64,000 nt of DNA from Nocardioides alkalitolerans (GCA_038184435.1 CP116227.1:3191501-3255500), one strand, 5' to 3'; positions 25,561 to 34,390 are shown, counted from the first letter of the stretch. Notes: generated from the sequence alone by a model not told the origin. A program made the numbers and translations.

Positions 25561-26580
25561 TCAGGCGGGATAGCCGGTCGGGTTCTGCGACTGCCAGCGC
25601 CAGACGTCGGCGACCATGTCGTCGAGGGAGCGGCGGGCCGTCCAGCCCAGCTCCTCGGCCGCGCGGGTCGTGTCGGCCCAGTAGGCGGGCAGGTCGCCGG
25701 CCCGGCGCCCCACCACCTCGTGCGGCAGCTCGCGACCGACGACCGCGCAGAAGGCGTCGAACAGCTCGCGCACGCTCGTGCCCCGACCACCGCCGAGGTT
25801 GAAGGCGCGCACGGGCGTCGCCTGCTCGTCGAGGTGCTCGAGCGCGGCCACGTGGCCCTCGGCGAGGTCGACCACGTGGACGTAGTCGCGCAGGCAGGTG
25901 CCGTCGGGCGTGTCGTAGTCGTCGCCGAAGATCGCGAGCCGCTCCTGCCGGCCGACGGCCACCTGCGCGACGTAGGGCATGAGGTTGTTCGGCACCCCCT
26001 GCGGGTCCTCCCCGATCAGGCCCGACGGGTGGGCGCCGACGGGGTTGAAGTAGCGCAGCAGCGCCACCCGCAGCCCCGACGTGGCGGCGGCGTGGTCTGT
26101 CAGCACCTGCTCGGTCATCACCTTGGTGCGCCCGTAGGGGTTGGCGGCGGCGAGCGGGGCGTAGGTCTCGACGTACGGCACCGGGGCGTGGTCGCCGTAG
26201 ACGGTCGCGGAGGAGGAGAACACGAACCGCTCCACGCCGTGGCGCCCCATGGCCTCGAGGAGGGAGAAGGTCGCGTCGAGGTTGGTGCGGTAGTAGCGGA
26301 GCGGCTGCACGGCGCTCTCGCCGACCGCCTTGAGACCGGCGAAGTGGATGACCGCGTCGGGGCGGTGCTCGGCCACGAGGGTCTCGGTGCGCGCCGCGTC
26401 CGTCAGGTCCACCTCGACGCACGGCACCTCGACGCCGGCCAGCTCGCGCAGGCGGTCGAGCACCGCCGGCCGGGCGTTCGAGAAGTCGTCGGCCACCACG
26501 ACCTCGTGTCCCGCCTCGAGCAGGGAGAGCACGGTGTGGGAGCCGATGTAGCCGGCGCCGCCGGCGACCAGGATGCGCAC
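25561..26580 (-). CDS. galE: UDP-glucose 4-epimerase
   Basis: Interconverts UDP-glucose and UDP-galactose for wall glycans and galactose use. 339 residues, the usual length; NAD-binding GGAGYIG at 7-13, the SSSATVYG stretch with the catalytic Ser, the YGRTK catalytic Tyr/Lys pair and the NPVGAHPSG and PNNLMPYV substrate-binding segments are all seen. GTG at 26580. It is inserted, on the opposite strand, between the two ESX substrate cassettes. Confidence 0.96.
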   Translation of the reverse strand: MRILVAGGAGYIGSHTVLSLLEAGHEVVVADDFSNARPAVLDRLRELAGVEVPCVEVDLTDAARTETLVAEHRPDAVIHFAGLKAVGESAVQPLRYYRTNLDATFSLLEAMGRHGVERFVFSSSATVYGDHAPVPYVETYAPLAAANPYGRTKVMTEQVLTDHAAATSGLRVALLRYFNPVGAHPSGLIGEDPQGVPNNLMPYVAQVAVGRQERLAIFGDDYDTPDGTCLRDYVHVVDLAEGHVAALEHLDEQATPVRAFNLGGGRGTSVRELFDAFCAVVGRELPHEVVGRRAGDLPAYWADTTRAAEELGWTARRSLDDMVADVWRWQSQNPTGYPA

Positions 26581-26732
26581 GCGGTCATCGTAGGGAGGCT
26601 CGTCCGGCCGGGTGGGGTGATCGGCCTCGCGGGCGCTGTGATGTTTCGTGGAGGGAACAGGGGGAAGGCAGGACCACCGACGTCGGGGGATGGACGCAGA
26701 AGAGTGCGGCACACGACGAAAGGGCGACGGAC

Positions 26733-27176
26733 ATGTATGGCGATGCGGCAGTGATCCGCAGACGCGCCTCGGAGCTGGACGAGCAGGCGGTCGACATCCG
26801 CGCGCTGGCAGACCGGTTGGTCGCCGGGGCGGACTCGGTCGGTTGGACCGGTCGTGCTGCGGACGACCTCCGTCTGCGCATGCGCGACCGCGCCGCCCAG
26901 CTGCGCGACGTCGCGGGCCAGCACCAGGACGCCGGGCAGGCCCTGGCGAAGCACGCCGGTGCGGTCGGCGAGGTGAAGGACGCGATCGCCGGCATCGAAC
27001 GCCGGGCGCACTCGCTGATCGCCGACGCCCGCCACCGGCAGGCGGAGCTCGCGACCTTCGACGACGCCGCGGGGGTGCAGCGCACCCTGAGCCCCACCGA
27101 CCAGCAGCTGGTCGACTTCGATCCCCCACCGCCGGGCCATAAGGACTGGCTCTCCGTCTCCCTCGCGGGACTGTGA
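26733..27176 (+). CDS. WXG-like ESX substrate candidate
   Basis: 147 residues: MYGDAAVIRRRASELDEQAV, then a WTG turn (SVGWTGRAADDLRLRMRD, Trp about residue 38) and long helices rich in Ala, Arg and Gln. The tail ends PPPPGHKDWLSVSLAGL, resembling the tail of the protein encoded at 23568. First gene of a three-gene unit with the EspG-like and hydrolase-like genes, with 10 bases to the next. Likely exported through, or recognised by, the ESX machine. Confidence 0.78.
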   Translation: MYGDAAVIRRRASELDEQAVDIRALADRLVAGADSVGWTGRAADDLRLRMRDRAAQLRDVAGQHQDAGQALAKHAGAVGEVKDAIAGIERRAHSLIADARHRQAELATFDDAAGVQRTLSPTDQQLVDFDPPPPGHKDWLSVSLAGL

Positions 27177-27186
27177 GGAAGCAACC

Positions 27187-28128
27187 ATGACGACGATCGA
27201 TCTCGGCGTTCCGAGTCCCACCCCCACCCACCTCTTCGACCGGCTCCCCCGACGGGTGGCCCTCACGCTCCCCGAGCTGCGGCTCTGCGCCGAGCGCGCC
27301 GGTGGCGCCCCGCTCCCCTTCGTCGACGTCGAGCCCGCCCCGGCGGACGGTGCGGCGCCCGACGCCCTCGCCGACCGGCTCGGCGTGCGCCCGGCGGACG
27401 ACGACGCGACGGCGTACGCCGAGGCGCTCGCCTCCCTCGGCGACCCGTCCGTCTCGCTGACCCGCCGCGGCCTGCTGACCGGCGACGGCGTCGACGCCGG
27501 GATCCTCGGTGCGGTCGGGCTGCTGGCCACGCCCCGCATCGGGGTCGACATCGACGTCGTCGTCGCCGGCGGGGCCCGGGCCAAGGCCTGGCACCGCCAG
27601 GCCGACGGCGCCGTCGCCAGCCTCGCCACGGCCGACGGCCTCGTGTTCGAGCTCGCGTGGTTCGACAGCGAGGCCTGGCCCGACGAGCTGCGCCGGGTCG
27701 CGGCCGTGCCGGAGGACGTGCCGCTGGCGCCCTCGTCGGTCCCGGAGTCCGTCGACCTGCCCTACGAGCTGGTGGACGCCGCCGGCGAGGCGCTGCGGAG
27801 CAACCGCTCCGACGTGCTGCCCGCGCTCGTGGCGCAGCACTCCGGCGAGGCGCGGGACGCCGGCGGCCGCGTGCTGCCCGACGGCGAGGTCCTCACCGTC
27901 GTGCGCGCCCTCCACGACGAGACCCAGGGTCGCGTCCGCGCGATGGTGGCGGACGTCGGCACGGGCAGCACCACCGTCGGGATCGTCTCGTGGGTGCTGC
28001 TCGCCGACGGCTGGCACGGCCTGCGCCCCCACCGCGACGGCGACCAGCACCGCGTCGAGGTGCACCGCGTCGAGCCCGGCGACTTCCCCGCGGCGCTGGC
28101 GCCGGTCCTCGCGGAGGTGGCGGGATGA
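27187..28128 (+). CDS. EspG-like ESX secretion-associated protein
   Basis: 313 residues, soluble, with a layout like EspG chaperones: an N-terminal LTLPELRLCAERAG helix, LTRRGLL, then a beta-rich half with GVDIDVVVAGGARAKAWHRQADGAVASLATADGLVFELAWF and a C-terminal WHGLRPHRDGDQHRVEVHRV strand pair. EspG proteins bind ESX substrates (PE/PPE in mycobacteria) before export. Placed between a WXG-like and a hydrolase-like gene and overlapping the latter by ATGA, the same role is plausible. Assignment rests on general resemblance, not a decisive motif. Confidence 0.6.
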   Translation: MTTIDLGVPSPTPTHLFDRLPRRVALTLPELRLCAERAGGAPLPFVDVEPAPADGAAPDALADRLGVRPADDDATAYAEALASLGDPSVSLTRRGLLTGDGVDAGILGAVGLLATPRIGVDIDVVVAGGARAKAWHRQADGAVASLATADGLVFELAWFDSEAWPDELRRVAAVPEDVPLAPSSVPESVDLPYELVDAAGEALRSNRSDVLPALVAQHSGEARDAGGRVLPDGEVLTVVRALHDETQGRVRAMVADVGTGSTTVGIVSWVLLADGWHGLRPHRDGDQHRVEVHRVEPGDFPAALAPVLAEVAG

Positions 28129-29549
28129 CGACGCGACCAGCCGGCCCCGCACGACCGGACGACTCGGAGGACCCGGTGGACCAGACGACGAACGACCCGA
28201 CCGACCCGATCGACCCGACCGACGGCGAGACCAGCGCGTCCGCCCGGTCGGCGGCACAGCAGGACACCTACGACCAGATGCTGGCGCTCGCCGACCTCTT
28301 CGACGCCACCGGCGACGACCTCCGGGCGCGGGCGCGCCTCGGAGAGGCGATCCTCGCCGACGACGACGTGACGGCCTCCGCCCCGCTCTCCCCCCGCACG
28401 TGGGAGGACGCCGAGGCCGAGATCCGCTCCGCCACGCTCGGCAAGCACGGGCTGCTCAACCGCTCGCTGGAGCTCGACGCGGACGCGCTCGCCGTGCGCG
28501 CCACGGTGCTCACCTACCGCTGGATCGACGAGCTGCAGGACGTCGCCTACCGCACGCTGGGCTCCGTCGCCGGGCGGGCGATCGGCTACCTGGCGCCCGA
28601 GGTCGCGCTGGGCGGGGCGATCGTGTCGGCCGGGCTGATCGAGACCGACGCGCTGGAGCGGGACGGGCTCGCGGCGTACCTCGGCGAGCTCGCCGAGCAG
28701 AACCCCGACCTGCTCGACCACGTGACGAGCGGTGGCGGCGGGCTCGTCGAGAGCCTGCAGCTGCGCTCGCTGCTGACGGCCAGCTACCTCGCCGGCGAGC
28801 GCGGTGCGGCCGCCGGGCGGGCCGGCCTGGAGACCGTCGGGGCCACCTCCTTCACCTCCGACGCGGGCGCCGCCTTCCGCGACATCGCGGTCGCGCTGGT
28901 GGACGAGGAGACGGAGGGCGCCGCGGCGGACACGGGCGCCGCGACCGTCGACGACCTGCGCGCCCCCCGGTCCATCGAGGAGCTCATGAGCGCGTTGGCG
29001 GCCACCACCCGTCGCGTGCAGGTGCAGCGCGTCGGCGCCGACCGCTTCATCGCCTACCTGCCCGGCCCCGACGCGCACACCCCGGCGCGCCTGCGGCTGG
29101 TCGGCGGCGACCACGGGGCGTACGGCGCGGAGGTCGTGGCCGCCGTCGAGCAGGCCGTGGGCGACACGACCGGCGCGCGCGTCATGCTCGTCGGCTCCGC
29201 CCAGGGCGGTCTCGCGGCCGCGGAGGTCGCGGCCGAGGCGTCGTCCGACAAGTTCACGATCGAGCAGGTCGTCACGGCCGGCGCCCCATCCTCGCAGGTC
29301 ACCCGGGTGCCGGAGCCCATCCGCGTGCTCTCGCTCGAGGACCGCGGCGACCCGGTCGCCCTGCTCGGGTCGCTCATCAACCAGGGCGTCGGCAACCGCG
29401 TAACCGTCGTCTTCGACGGTGACGACGCGCGGCGCTCGGCCGGGCAGGACCTGTACGTCGCGGGCGGACGCGCCGCGGACGCCTCGAGCCACCCGGCGCT
29501 GCGGGCCGAGATCGACCGCCTCACGGAGCTGGGGTACCTCGCCGGTTGA
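28125..29549 (+). CDS. Alpha/beta-hydrolase-like protein lacking catalytic Ser and His (putative ESX effector)
   Basis: 474 residues with an acidic Thr/Asp/Pro-rich start, a helical region and a hydrolase-like C-terminal half. It is homologous to the product of 24101 (SAPLSPRTWEDAEAEI; VMLVGSAQGGLAAAEVAAEA; VVTAGAP; IRVLSLEDRGDPVALL). The elbow reads GSAQGG where the relative has GHSQGG, so the nucleophile position is Ala359; the region of His431 of the relative aligns with Ala/Gly here. It should be catalytically dead by this route, perhaps a binding protein. ATGA overlap with the EspG-like gene. Confidence 0.75.
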   Translation: MTTRPAGPARPDDSEDPVDQTTNDPTDPIDPTDGETSASARSAAQQDTYDQMLALADLFDATGDDLRARARLGEAILADDDVTASAPLSPRTWEDAEAEIRSATLGKHGLLNRSLELDADALAVRATVLTYRWIDELQDVAYRTLGSVAGRAIGYLAPEVALGGAIVSAGLIETDALERDGLAAYLGELAEQNPDLLDHVTSGGGGLVESLQLRSLLTASYLAGERGAAAGRAGLETVGATSFTSDAGAAFRDIAVALVDEETEGAAADTGAATVDDLRAPRSIEELMSALAATTRRVQVQRVGADRFIAYLPGPDAHTPARLRLVGGDHGAYGAEVVAAVEQAVGDTTGARVMLVGSAQGGLAAAEVAAEASSDKFTIEQVVTAGAPSSQVTRVPEPIRVLSLEDRGDPVALLGSLINQGVGNRVTVVFDGDDARRSAGQDLYVAGGRAADASSHPALRAEIDRLTELGYLAG

Positions 29550-29562
29550 CCCCCTCTCGGGG

Positions 29563-29607
29563 GTCGTGGTGCCGGGCCGACGGGAACCGGTGGCCTGGCA
29601 CCACGAC
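29563..29607. terminator. Bidirectional hairpin between convergent genes
   Basis: Arms GTCGTGGTGCCGGGCC (29563-29578) and GGCCTGGCACCACGAC (29592-29607) pair with one mismatch around 13 bases, between the stops of the hydrolase-like and VWA genes. Confidence 0.75.
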
Positions 29608-29637
29608 CGCGAGCGCCGGGATGAACACCCGCCGCGC

Positions 29638-31092
29638 TCAGAGCACCTTCTGCACGAACTCCTCGAGCTGCGCCAGGTTGCGGCACTCCACCATCGGCAC
29701 CACCGCGCCGTAGCGGGAGGCCGCCGAGTCGCCCGTGTCCCAGTTGCGGGGGTGCTCGGGGTTGAGCCACCACGCGACCCGGATTCCGTGCGTCATGGCG
29801 CGGAGGTCGTCGAGCGCCAGGTCGGAGTAGTTGCTGCGCGCGTCGCCGAGCACGAGCAGGGACGACGCGGGGCCGAGCGCGTCGCCGTACTCCTGTCGGA
29901 AGGTCCGCAGCGCGGATCCGTAGCTGGTGCGCCCGACCAGCGCGGCGTGCTGGATGCTGGCGGCGAGCTCCTCCATCACCTCGACGGGGTCGCGGCCGGG
30001 TCGCAGCACGCTCGTCACCTCCGTCGTGCGGTCGACGAACGTGAAGGCGCGCATGCGGCCGAAGTGCTCGCGCAGCGCGTAGGTCAGCAGCAGCGTGAAC
30101 TGCGCGAAGTGCGCCACCGAACCGCTGACGTCGCACAGCACGACCAGGTCGGTGCGGTGGGGACGCTTCGGCCGGTGCCTCGTGGTGATCGGCACCCCGC
30201 CCGTCGACATCGACGCGCGCACGGTGCGGCGGAAGTCGAGGGGCCCGCGGCCCTGGGCGCTGCGCTGCTTGGCGAGCCGCGTCGCCAGCCGGCGGGCCAG
30301 CGGGCCGATCTGCCGCCGCATCTCCTCGAGGTCGTCGCGGCGGGCCGCCGTGAACGCGACCCGGTCGATGCTGGGGCGCACGGCGACGTCCGCGACGTAC
30401 TCCGGCGTCTTGCGCTCCGCGATCCGGCGCCGGGCGTCGTCCTCGACCAGGCGCGTGAAGCGTCCGATGCCCCGGGCCGCCCGCCGCTCGGCGACGAGCC
30501 GCGCGGCCGGGTCCATGGCCGCGGAGTCCGTGTCGCCGAGCAGGCCTGCCGCGAGCCGGTCGGCCAGCTCGCCGGGGGCGAGGCGGCGGAGGGTCTGGTA
30601 CGCGGAGTACGCCGTCTGGCCCGGCTGCCGGCCGGGCATCGCCCCGAACCGGCCGACGGCCTCGGCCGCGAGGCGCTCCAGGGCCGGGGCGGACGGGTCG
30701 CCCTCGGTGCGCAGCTCCGCCTCGAGACCGGCCGTCAACCGGTCGCGGAACGCCGCGATCGCCTCGGCGTTGTCGCGGGCGGGATCGGTCGCCCGCCCGG
30801 TGGCCGGGTCCTCGACCTCGGGATCGAGGGTCGGGAGGCCCTCGCCGACGAGGTGGGGGAAGTAGAGGTCGAAGAGCGTGTCGAACGTCGGGCGCTGGGC
30901 GGGCCGCTTGACGAGGGTCGCGGCGTACCCGGCCCGGATGGCCGACCGGTCCGCCCAGTCGAGCGCCCGCCACGCCTCGACCGCGTCGAGGCCCTCCGAC
31001 AGGGACACGGGCAACCCGGCCCCGCGCAGCGCCTCGACGAAGGCGATGTGGCGGTCGACGAGACCGCTGGTCGGTGCGACGCCCTCGGCCAC
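29638..31092 (-). CDS. VWA-domain (CoxE-like) protein
   Basis: 484 residues, no signal peptide. The C-terminal half is a von Willebrand A-like domain with the metal-site motif DVSGS (Asp321), TSYGSALRTF and LGDARSNYSD; the N-terminal half is helical. MoxR ATPase/VWA pairs act as chaperone-like assembly or metal-insertion factors; the client here is unknown. GTG at 31092 lies three bases after the MoxR stop, so the two form one operon. Confidence 0.9.
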   Translation of the reverse strand: MAEGVAPTSGLVDRHIAFVEALRGAGLPVSLSEGLDAVEAWRALDWADRSAIRAGYAATLVKRPAQRPTFDTLFDLYFPHLVGEGLPTLDPEVEDPATGRATDPARDNAEAIAAFRDRLTAGLEAELRTEGDPSAPALERLAAEAVGRFGAMPGRQPGQTAYSAYQTLRRLAPGELADRLAAGLLGDTDSAAMDPAARLVAERRAARGIGRFTRLVEDDARRRIAERKTPEYVADVAVRPSIDRVAFTAARRDDLEEMRRQIGPLARRLATRLAKQRSAQGRGPLDFRRTVRASMSTGGVPITTRHRPKRPHRTDLVVLCDVSGSVAHFAQFTLLLTYALREHFGRMRAFTFVDRTTEVTSVLRPGRDPVEVMEELAASIQHAALVGRTSYGSALRTFRQEYGDALGPASSLLVLGDARSNYSDLALDDLRAMTHGIRVAWWLNPEHPRNWDTGDSAASRYGAVVPMVECRNLAQLEEFVQKVL

Positions 31093-31095
31093 CGC

Positions 31096-31971
31096 TCAGC
31101 CCCTCAGCTTGAGCTCGCGCACCGCCCGGTCCTGGTCGGTCGCGTGCTTCAGCACCGCGCCGAGGGTGGCCGTGATGGCCGCCTGGTCGAGCTCGCGCAC
31201 CTCGAGCGCCACGAGCGTGCGGGCCCAGTCGATGGACTCGGCGATCGACGGGGCCTTCTTCAGCTCGAGCTCGCGCAGCCGCACCACGGTCTCCACGAGG
31301 CGGCGGGCCACGGCGTCGTCGAGCTCCGGCACCTGGGCGGTGACGATCTCGCGCTCACGCTCGGCGTCGGGGTAGTCGAGGTGGAGGTAGAGGCAGCGGC
31401 GCTTGAGGGCCTCGGACAGCTCCCGCGCCGCGTTCGACGTGAGCACGACGAACGGGCGGCGCGTCGCCGCGACCGTGCCCAGCTCGGGGATCGTCACCTG
31501 GAAGTCGCTGAGCACCTCGAGCAGCAGGCCCTCGACCTCGACGTCGGTCTTGTCGACCTCGTCGATGAGCAGCACGGTCGGCTGCTCGCGACGGATGGCC
31601 GTGAGGAGCGGCCGGGTCAGCAGGAACTCCTCGGTGAAGATGTCGTCGTGCGTGGCGTCCCAGCCCTGCGTGGGGCCGTTCTCGCCGCGAGCGGCCTGGA
31701 TGCGGAGCAGCTGCTTGGAGTAGTTCCACTCGTAGAGCGCCCGGGCCTCGTCGAGGCCCTCGTAGCACTGAAGGCGCACGAGCTCGGCACCCGTGGACCG
31801 GGCGACGGCCTTCGCCAGCTCCGTCTTGCCGACGCCCGCCGGGCCCTCGATGAGCAGCGGCTTCTCGAGCCGCCCGGCCAGGAAGGCGGTCGTCGCCGTC
31901 GCGACGTCCGCCAGGTAGCCCGCGTCGGCCAGCCGGCCCGTCACGTCGTCGGGCGAGGAGAACCAGGTCAT
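31096..31971 (-). CDS. MoxR-family AAA+ ATPase
   Basis: 291 residues from the ATG at 31971 (MTWFSSPDDV); an ATG three codons earlier (31980) is possible. Walker A GPAGVGKT at 43-50, Walker B LLIDEVDK, sensor FVVLTSNAARELSEALKRRC with the arginine finger. Works with the VWA protein encoded next. A strong hairpin ends about 14 bases before the start, so its 5' leader is structured, which may limit translation or mark the end of the preceding gene's transcript. Confidence 0.92.
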   Translation of the reverse strand: MTWFSSPDDVTGRLADAGYLADVATATTAFLAGRLEKPLLIEGPAGVGKTELAKAVARSTGAELVRLQCYEGLDEARALYEWNYSKQLLRIQAARGENGPTQGWDATHDDIFTEEFLLTRPLLTAIRREQPTVLLIDEVDKTDVEVEGLLLEVLSDFQVTIPELGTVAATRRPFVVLTSNAARELSEALKRRCLYLHLDYPDAEREREIVTAQVPELDDAVARRLVETVVRLRELELKKAPSIAESIDWARTLVALEVRELDQAAITATLGAVLKHATDQDRAVRELKLRG

Positions 31972-31984
31972 GCGCCCCATAGTG

Positions 31985-32021
31985 GCACCGACCCTGACAG
32001 CGAGGCTGTCAGGGTCGGTGC
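31985..32021. terminator. 17-bp perfect hairpin between glsB-like gene and moxR
   Basis: Arms 31985-32001 and 32005-32021 (GCACCGACCCTGACAGC on the left) around a GAG triplet. It follows the small stress-protein gene and immediately precedes the MoxR start on the same strand. No T-run follows, so it could be a terminator or a leader structure. Confidence 0.7.
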
Positions 32022-32047
32022 GAGGGGACGGGGGAGGTGGAGCAGGG

Positions 32048-32308
32048 TCAGGCGACGCGCTTCCGGCCGGTGACCATGTTGAAGACGATGAGCGCGATGA
32101 TCGCGCCGATGATCGAGCCGATGAGGCCGGAGGCGCTGAAGTTCATGGGGCCGTCGCCGATGAGCGAGGCGAGCGTGCCTCCGACGAACGAGCCGACGAG
32201 GCCGAGGACGAGCGTTCCGATGATGCCCATGCTGTCGTCGCCGGGGACGACAGCGCGTGCGATGAACCCGGCGATGAGGCCGATGACGAGGAAGATGATG
32301 AGACCCAT
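32048..32308 (-). CDS. GlsB/YeaQ/YmgE-family stress-response membrane protein
   Basis: 86 residues, almost wholly hydrophobic, with three helices and Gly-rich packing (MGLIIFLVIGLIAGFIARAVVPGDD, GIIGTLVLGLVGSFVGGTLA, GLIGSIIGAIIALIVF). This family (transglycosylase-associated protein) is linked to general stress responses; mechanism unknown. Single gene between the MoxR and CDF transporter genes. Confidence 0.93.
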   Translation of the reverse strand: MGLIIFLVIGLIAGFIARAVVPGDDSMGIIGTLVLGLVGSFVGGTLASLIGDGPMNFSASGLIGSIIGAIIALIVFNMVTGRKRVA

Positions 32309-32348
32309 TTGTTCAACCTAGCGCGGTGGTCCAGTCCACCCAATGGTG

Positions 32349-33278
32349 CTAATGGGCCTCGCCGAGGTCCTCGTGCGCGCGGTGCGACTCGGGCTCGATC
32401 TGGAAGGTCGCGTGGCGCACCTCGAAGTGCTCCGCCACGCAGCTGCTGACCCGGTCGAGCATGCCGCCGACGCCGTGGGTGGCCAGCGCCTCCTCGGTCA
32501 CCGTCACGTGCGCGGACATCGACGGCAGGCCCGACGTGATGGTCCACGCGTGGAGGTCGTGCACGTCGACCACGCCGTCCATCCGGCGGAGGTGGGCGGT
32601 CACCTCGGCGAGGTCGAGACCGTCGGGCGCGACCTCGAAGAGCACCCGGAGCGCGTCGCGCGCGAGGGTGAACGCCCGGGGCAGGATCATCACGGCGATG
32701 AGCAACGAGGCGATCGGGTCGGCCTGCTGGAAGCCGGTCAGCAGGATCACGAGCCCGGCGACGATCGCGAACACCGACCCGAGAAGGTCGGCCATCACCT
32801 CCATGAGCGCGCCGCGCAGGTTGAGCGAGCCGGTGTCGGAGCGGCTCAGCACCGCCATCGAGACCCCGTTGGCCACGAGGCCGGTGAGCGCGAACAGCAC
32901 CATCGGCCCTGCATCCACCTCCCCGGGGTCCGCGAGGCGCGAAACGCCGGCGACCAGCAGCACGGCGCCCAGCACGAGCAGCACCACGGCGTTGGCCAGG
33001 GCGGCGAGCACCTCGGCGCGGTGGTAGCCGAACGTCGTGCGCTCCCCCGCCGGCCGCGCCGCGACGTACGACGCCCCGAGCGCCAGCAGCACGCCACCGG
33101 CGTCCATCGCCATGTGGGCGGAGTCCGCGAGCAGCGCGAGCGACCCCGTGAGGATGCCGCCGACCGCCTGGAGCACGAGGATCGAGGCGGTGACCGCCAG
33201 GACGATCTTGAGGCGTCGCCGGTCGGCCGCCCTGCCCGCTCCGTGGCCCCCGTGACCGTGACCGTGGCCGTGTCCCAT
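32349..33278 (-). CDS. Cation diffusion facilitator (CzcD/ZitB-like) metal exporter
   Basis: 309 residues: a His-rich N terminus (MGHGHGHGHGGHG), six membrane helices with the metal-site motifs LADSAHMAMDAGG and VMADLLGS (here with Ala/Asp in place of the usual His/Asp pair) and a cytoplasmic C-terminal domain from about 210. Exports zinc or a similar divalent metal against protons. AGGAGCAGCGCG precedes the ATG. A CsoR-type palindrome 42 bases upstream suggests metal-controlled expression. Confidence 0.93.
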   Translation of the reverse strand: MGHGHGHGHGGHGAGRAADRRRLKIVLAVTASILVLQAVGGILTGSLALLADSAHMAMDAGGVLLALGASYVAARPAGERTTFGYHRAEVLAALANAVVLLVLGAVLLVAGVSRLADPGEVDAGPMVLFALTGLVANGVSMAVLSRSDTGSLNLRGALMEVMADLLGSVFAIVAGLVILLTGFQQADPIASLLIAVMILPRAFTLARDALRVLFEVAPDGLDLAEVTAHLRRMDGVVDVHDLHAWTITSGLPSMSAHVTVTEEALATHGVGGMLDRVSSCVAEHFEVRHATFQIEPESHRAHEDLGEAH

Positions 33279-33319
33279 CGCGCTGCTCCTGAGGTCGACG
33301 CTCGTGTCAGGTCGCGACC

Positions 33320-33336
33320 ATACCCCCCGGGGGTAT
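33320..33336. promoter_or_regulatory. CsoR/RcnR-type palindromic operator
   Basis: ATACCCCC-C-GGGGGTAT, perfect eight-base arms, 42 bases upstream of the CDF exporter start. This matches the pattern of CsoR-family sites (TACCC-n-GGGTA with a G/C core) known from Streptomyces and relatives. No csoR gene is in the window, so the regulator would be elsewhere. Confidence 0.7.
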
Positions 33337-33373
33337 CTTGCGGCTGGTTCTCATTCGCCCGTACGGCGCGGGA

Positions 33374-34390
33374 TCAGCGCGCGAAGGCCGGGGTGGGGCC
33401 CAGCGCCTCGCGCCCGTGCGGCTCGAACCAGGTCCCCAGGTCGGGGCCCTTCGGCACGACCTGCGTCGGGTTGATGTCGCTGTGCACCACGTAGTAGTGC
33501 TGCTTGATCTGCTCGAAGTCCGTGTTCTCGCCGAAGCCCGGCATCGTGAACAGGTCCCTGGCGTACGCCCACAGCGCCGGCATCTCGCTCAGCTTCTGGC
33601 GGTTGCACTTGAAGTGGCCGTGGTAGACGGGGTCGAAGCGCGACAGCGTCGTGAAGAGCCGCACGTCGGCCTCCGTCAGGCGGTCGCCCATGAGGAACCG
33701 CCGGTCGGTCAGCCGTTCCTCGAGCCAGTCGAGCGCCGTCCACAGACGGTCGTACGCCGCGTCGTACGACTCCTGCGACCCTGCGAAGCCGCAGCGGTAG
33801 ACGCCGTTGTTCACCTCGGTGAACACGCGCTTGTTGACCTCGTCCATCTCGTCGCGGAGGTCGTCGGGCCACAGGTCCGGGGCGTCCTCGCGGTGGTGGT
33901 CGCGCCACTCGGAGAAGAAGTCGTGGGTGATCCACGGGAAGTCGTTGGTGACGACCTTCCCGGTCTCGACCTCGACGACGGCCGGCACCGTGATGCCGCG
34001 CGGGTAGTCGGGGATCCGCGCGAAGTAGGCCTCCTGCAGCCGCTCGATGCCCAGCACCGGGTCGCGGCCGCCCTCGTCGAGGTCGAAGGTCCAGGAGCGC
34101 TGGTCGTGGGTCGGGCCGGGCGTGCCGAGCGAGATCACGTCCTCCAGCCCGAGCAGCTGGCGCACGATGATCGCGCGGGTCGCCCACGGGCAGGCCTTCG
34201 CCGCGACGAGGCGGTAGCGCCCCGGCTCGGCCGGCCACAGCGGCACGTCGGTCGGGCCGTGCTCCGGCCGTCGCGGCTCGCCCGTCGCGGGGTCGACGGC
34301 GGTGATGCGGTCCGGGATGTAGTTCATGTCCCGGTCGAAGCCCTTGCCCTTGGCCACGTAGCCGGGCTTCTCGTCGGTCTCGGCGCTCAT
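33374..34390 (-). CDS. Glutathionyl-/mycothionyl-hydroquinone reductase (xi-class GST)
   Basis: 338 residues with the xi-class signature: AKACPWATR (catalytic Cys67), the long YVAKGKGFDRDMNYIPDRI start, FPWITHDFFSEW and YRCGFAGSQESYDAAYDRLW. Such enzymes reduce S-thiolated hydroquinones; in actinobacteria the thiol is probably mycothiol. Single-gene unit on the minus strand, ATG at 34390. Substrate here not determinable. Confidence 0.93.
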   Translation of the reverse strand: MSAETDEKPGYVAKGKGFDRDMNYIPDRITAVDPATGEPRRPEHGPTDVPLWPAEPGRYRLVAAKACPWATRAIIVRQLLGLEDVISLGTPGPTHDQRSWTFDLDEGGRDPVLGIERLQEAYFARIPDYPRGITVPAVVEVETGKVVTNDFPWITHDFFSEWRDHHREDAPDLWPDDLRDEMDEVNKRVFTEVNNGVYRCGFAGSQESYDAAYDRLWTALDWLEERLTDRRFLMGDRLTEADVRLFTTLSRFDPVYHGHFKCNRQKLSEMPALWAYARDLFTMPGFGENTDFEQIKQHYYVVHSDINPTQVVPKGPDLGTWFEPHGREALGPTPAFAR

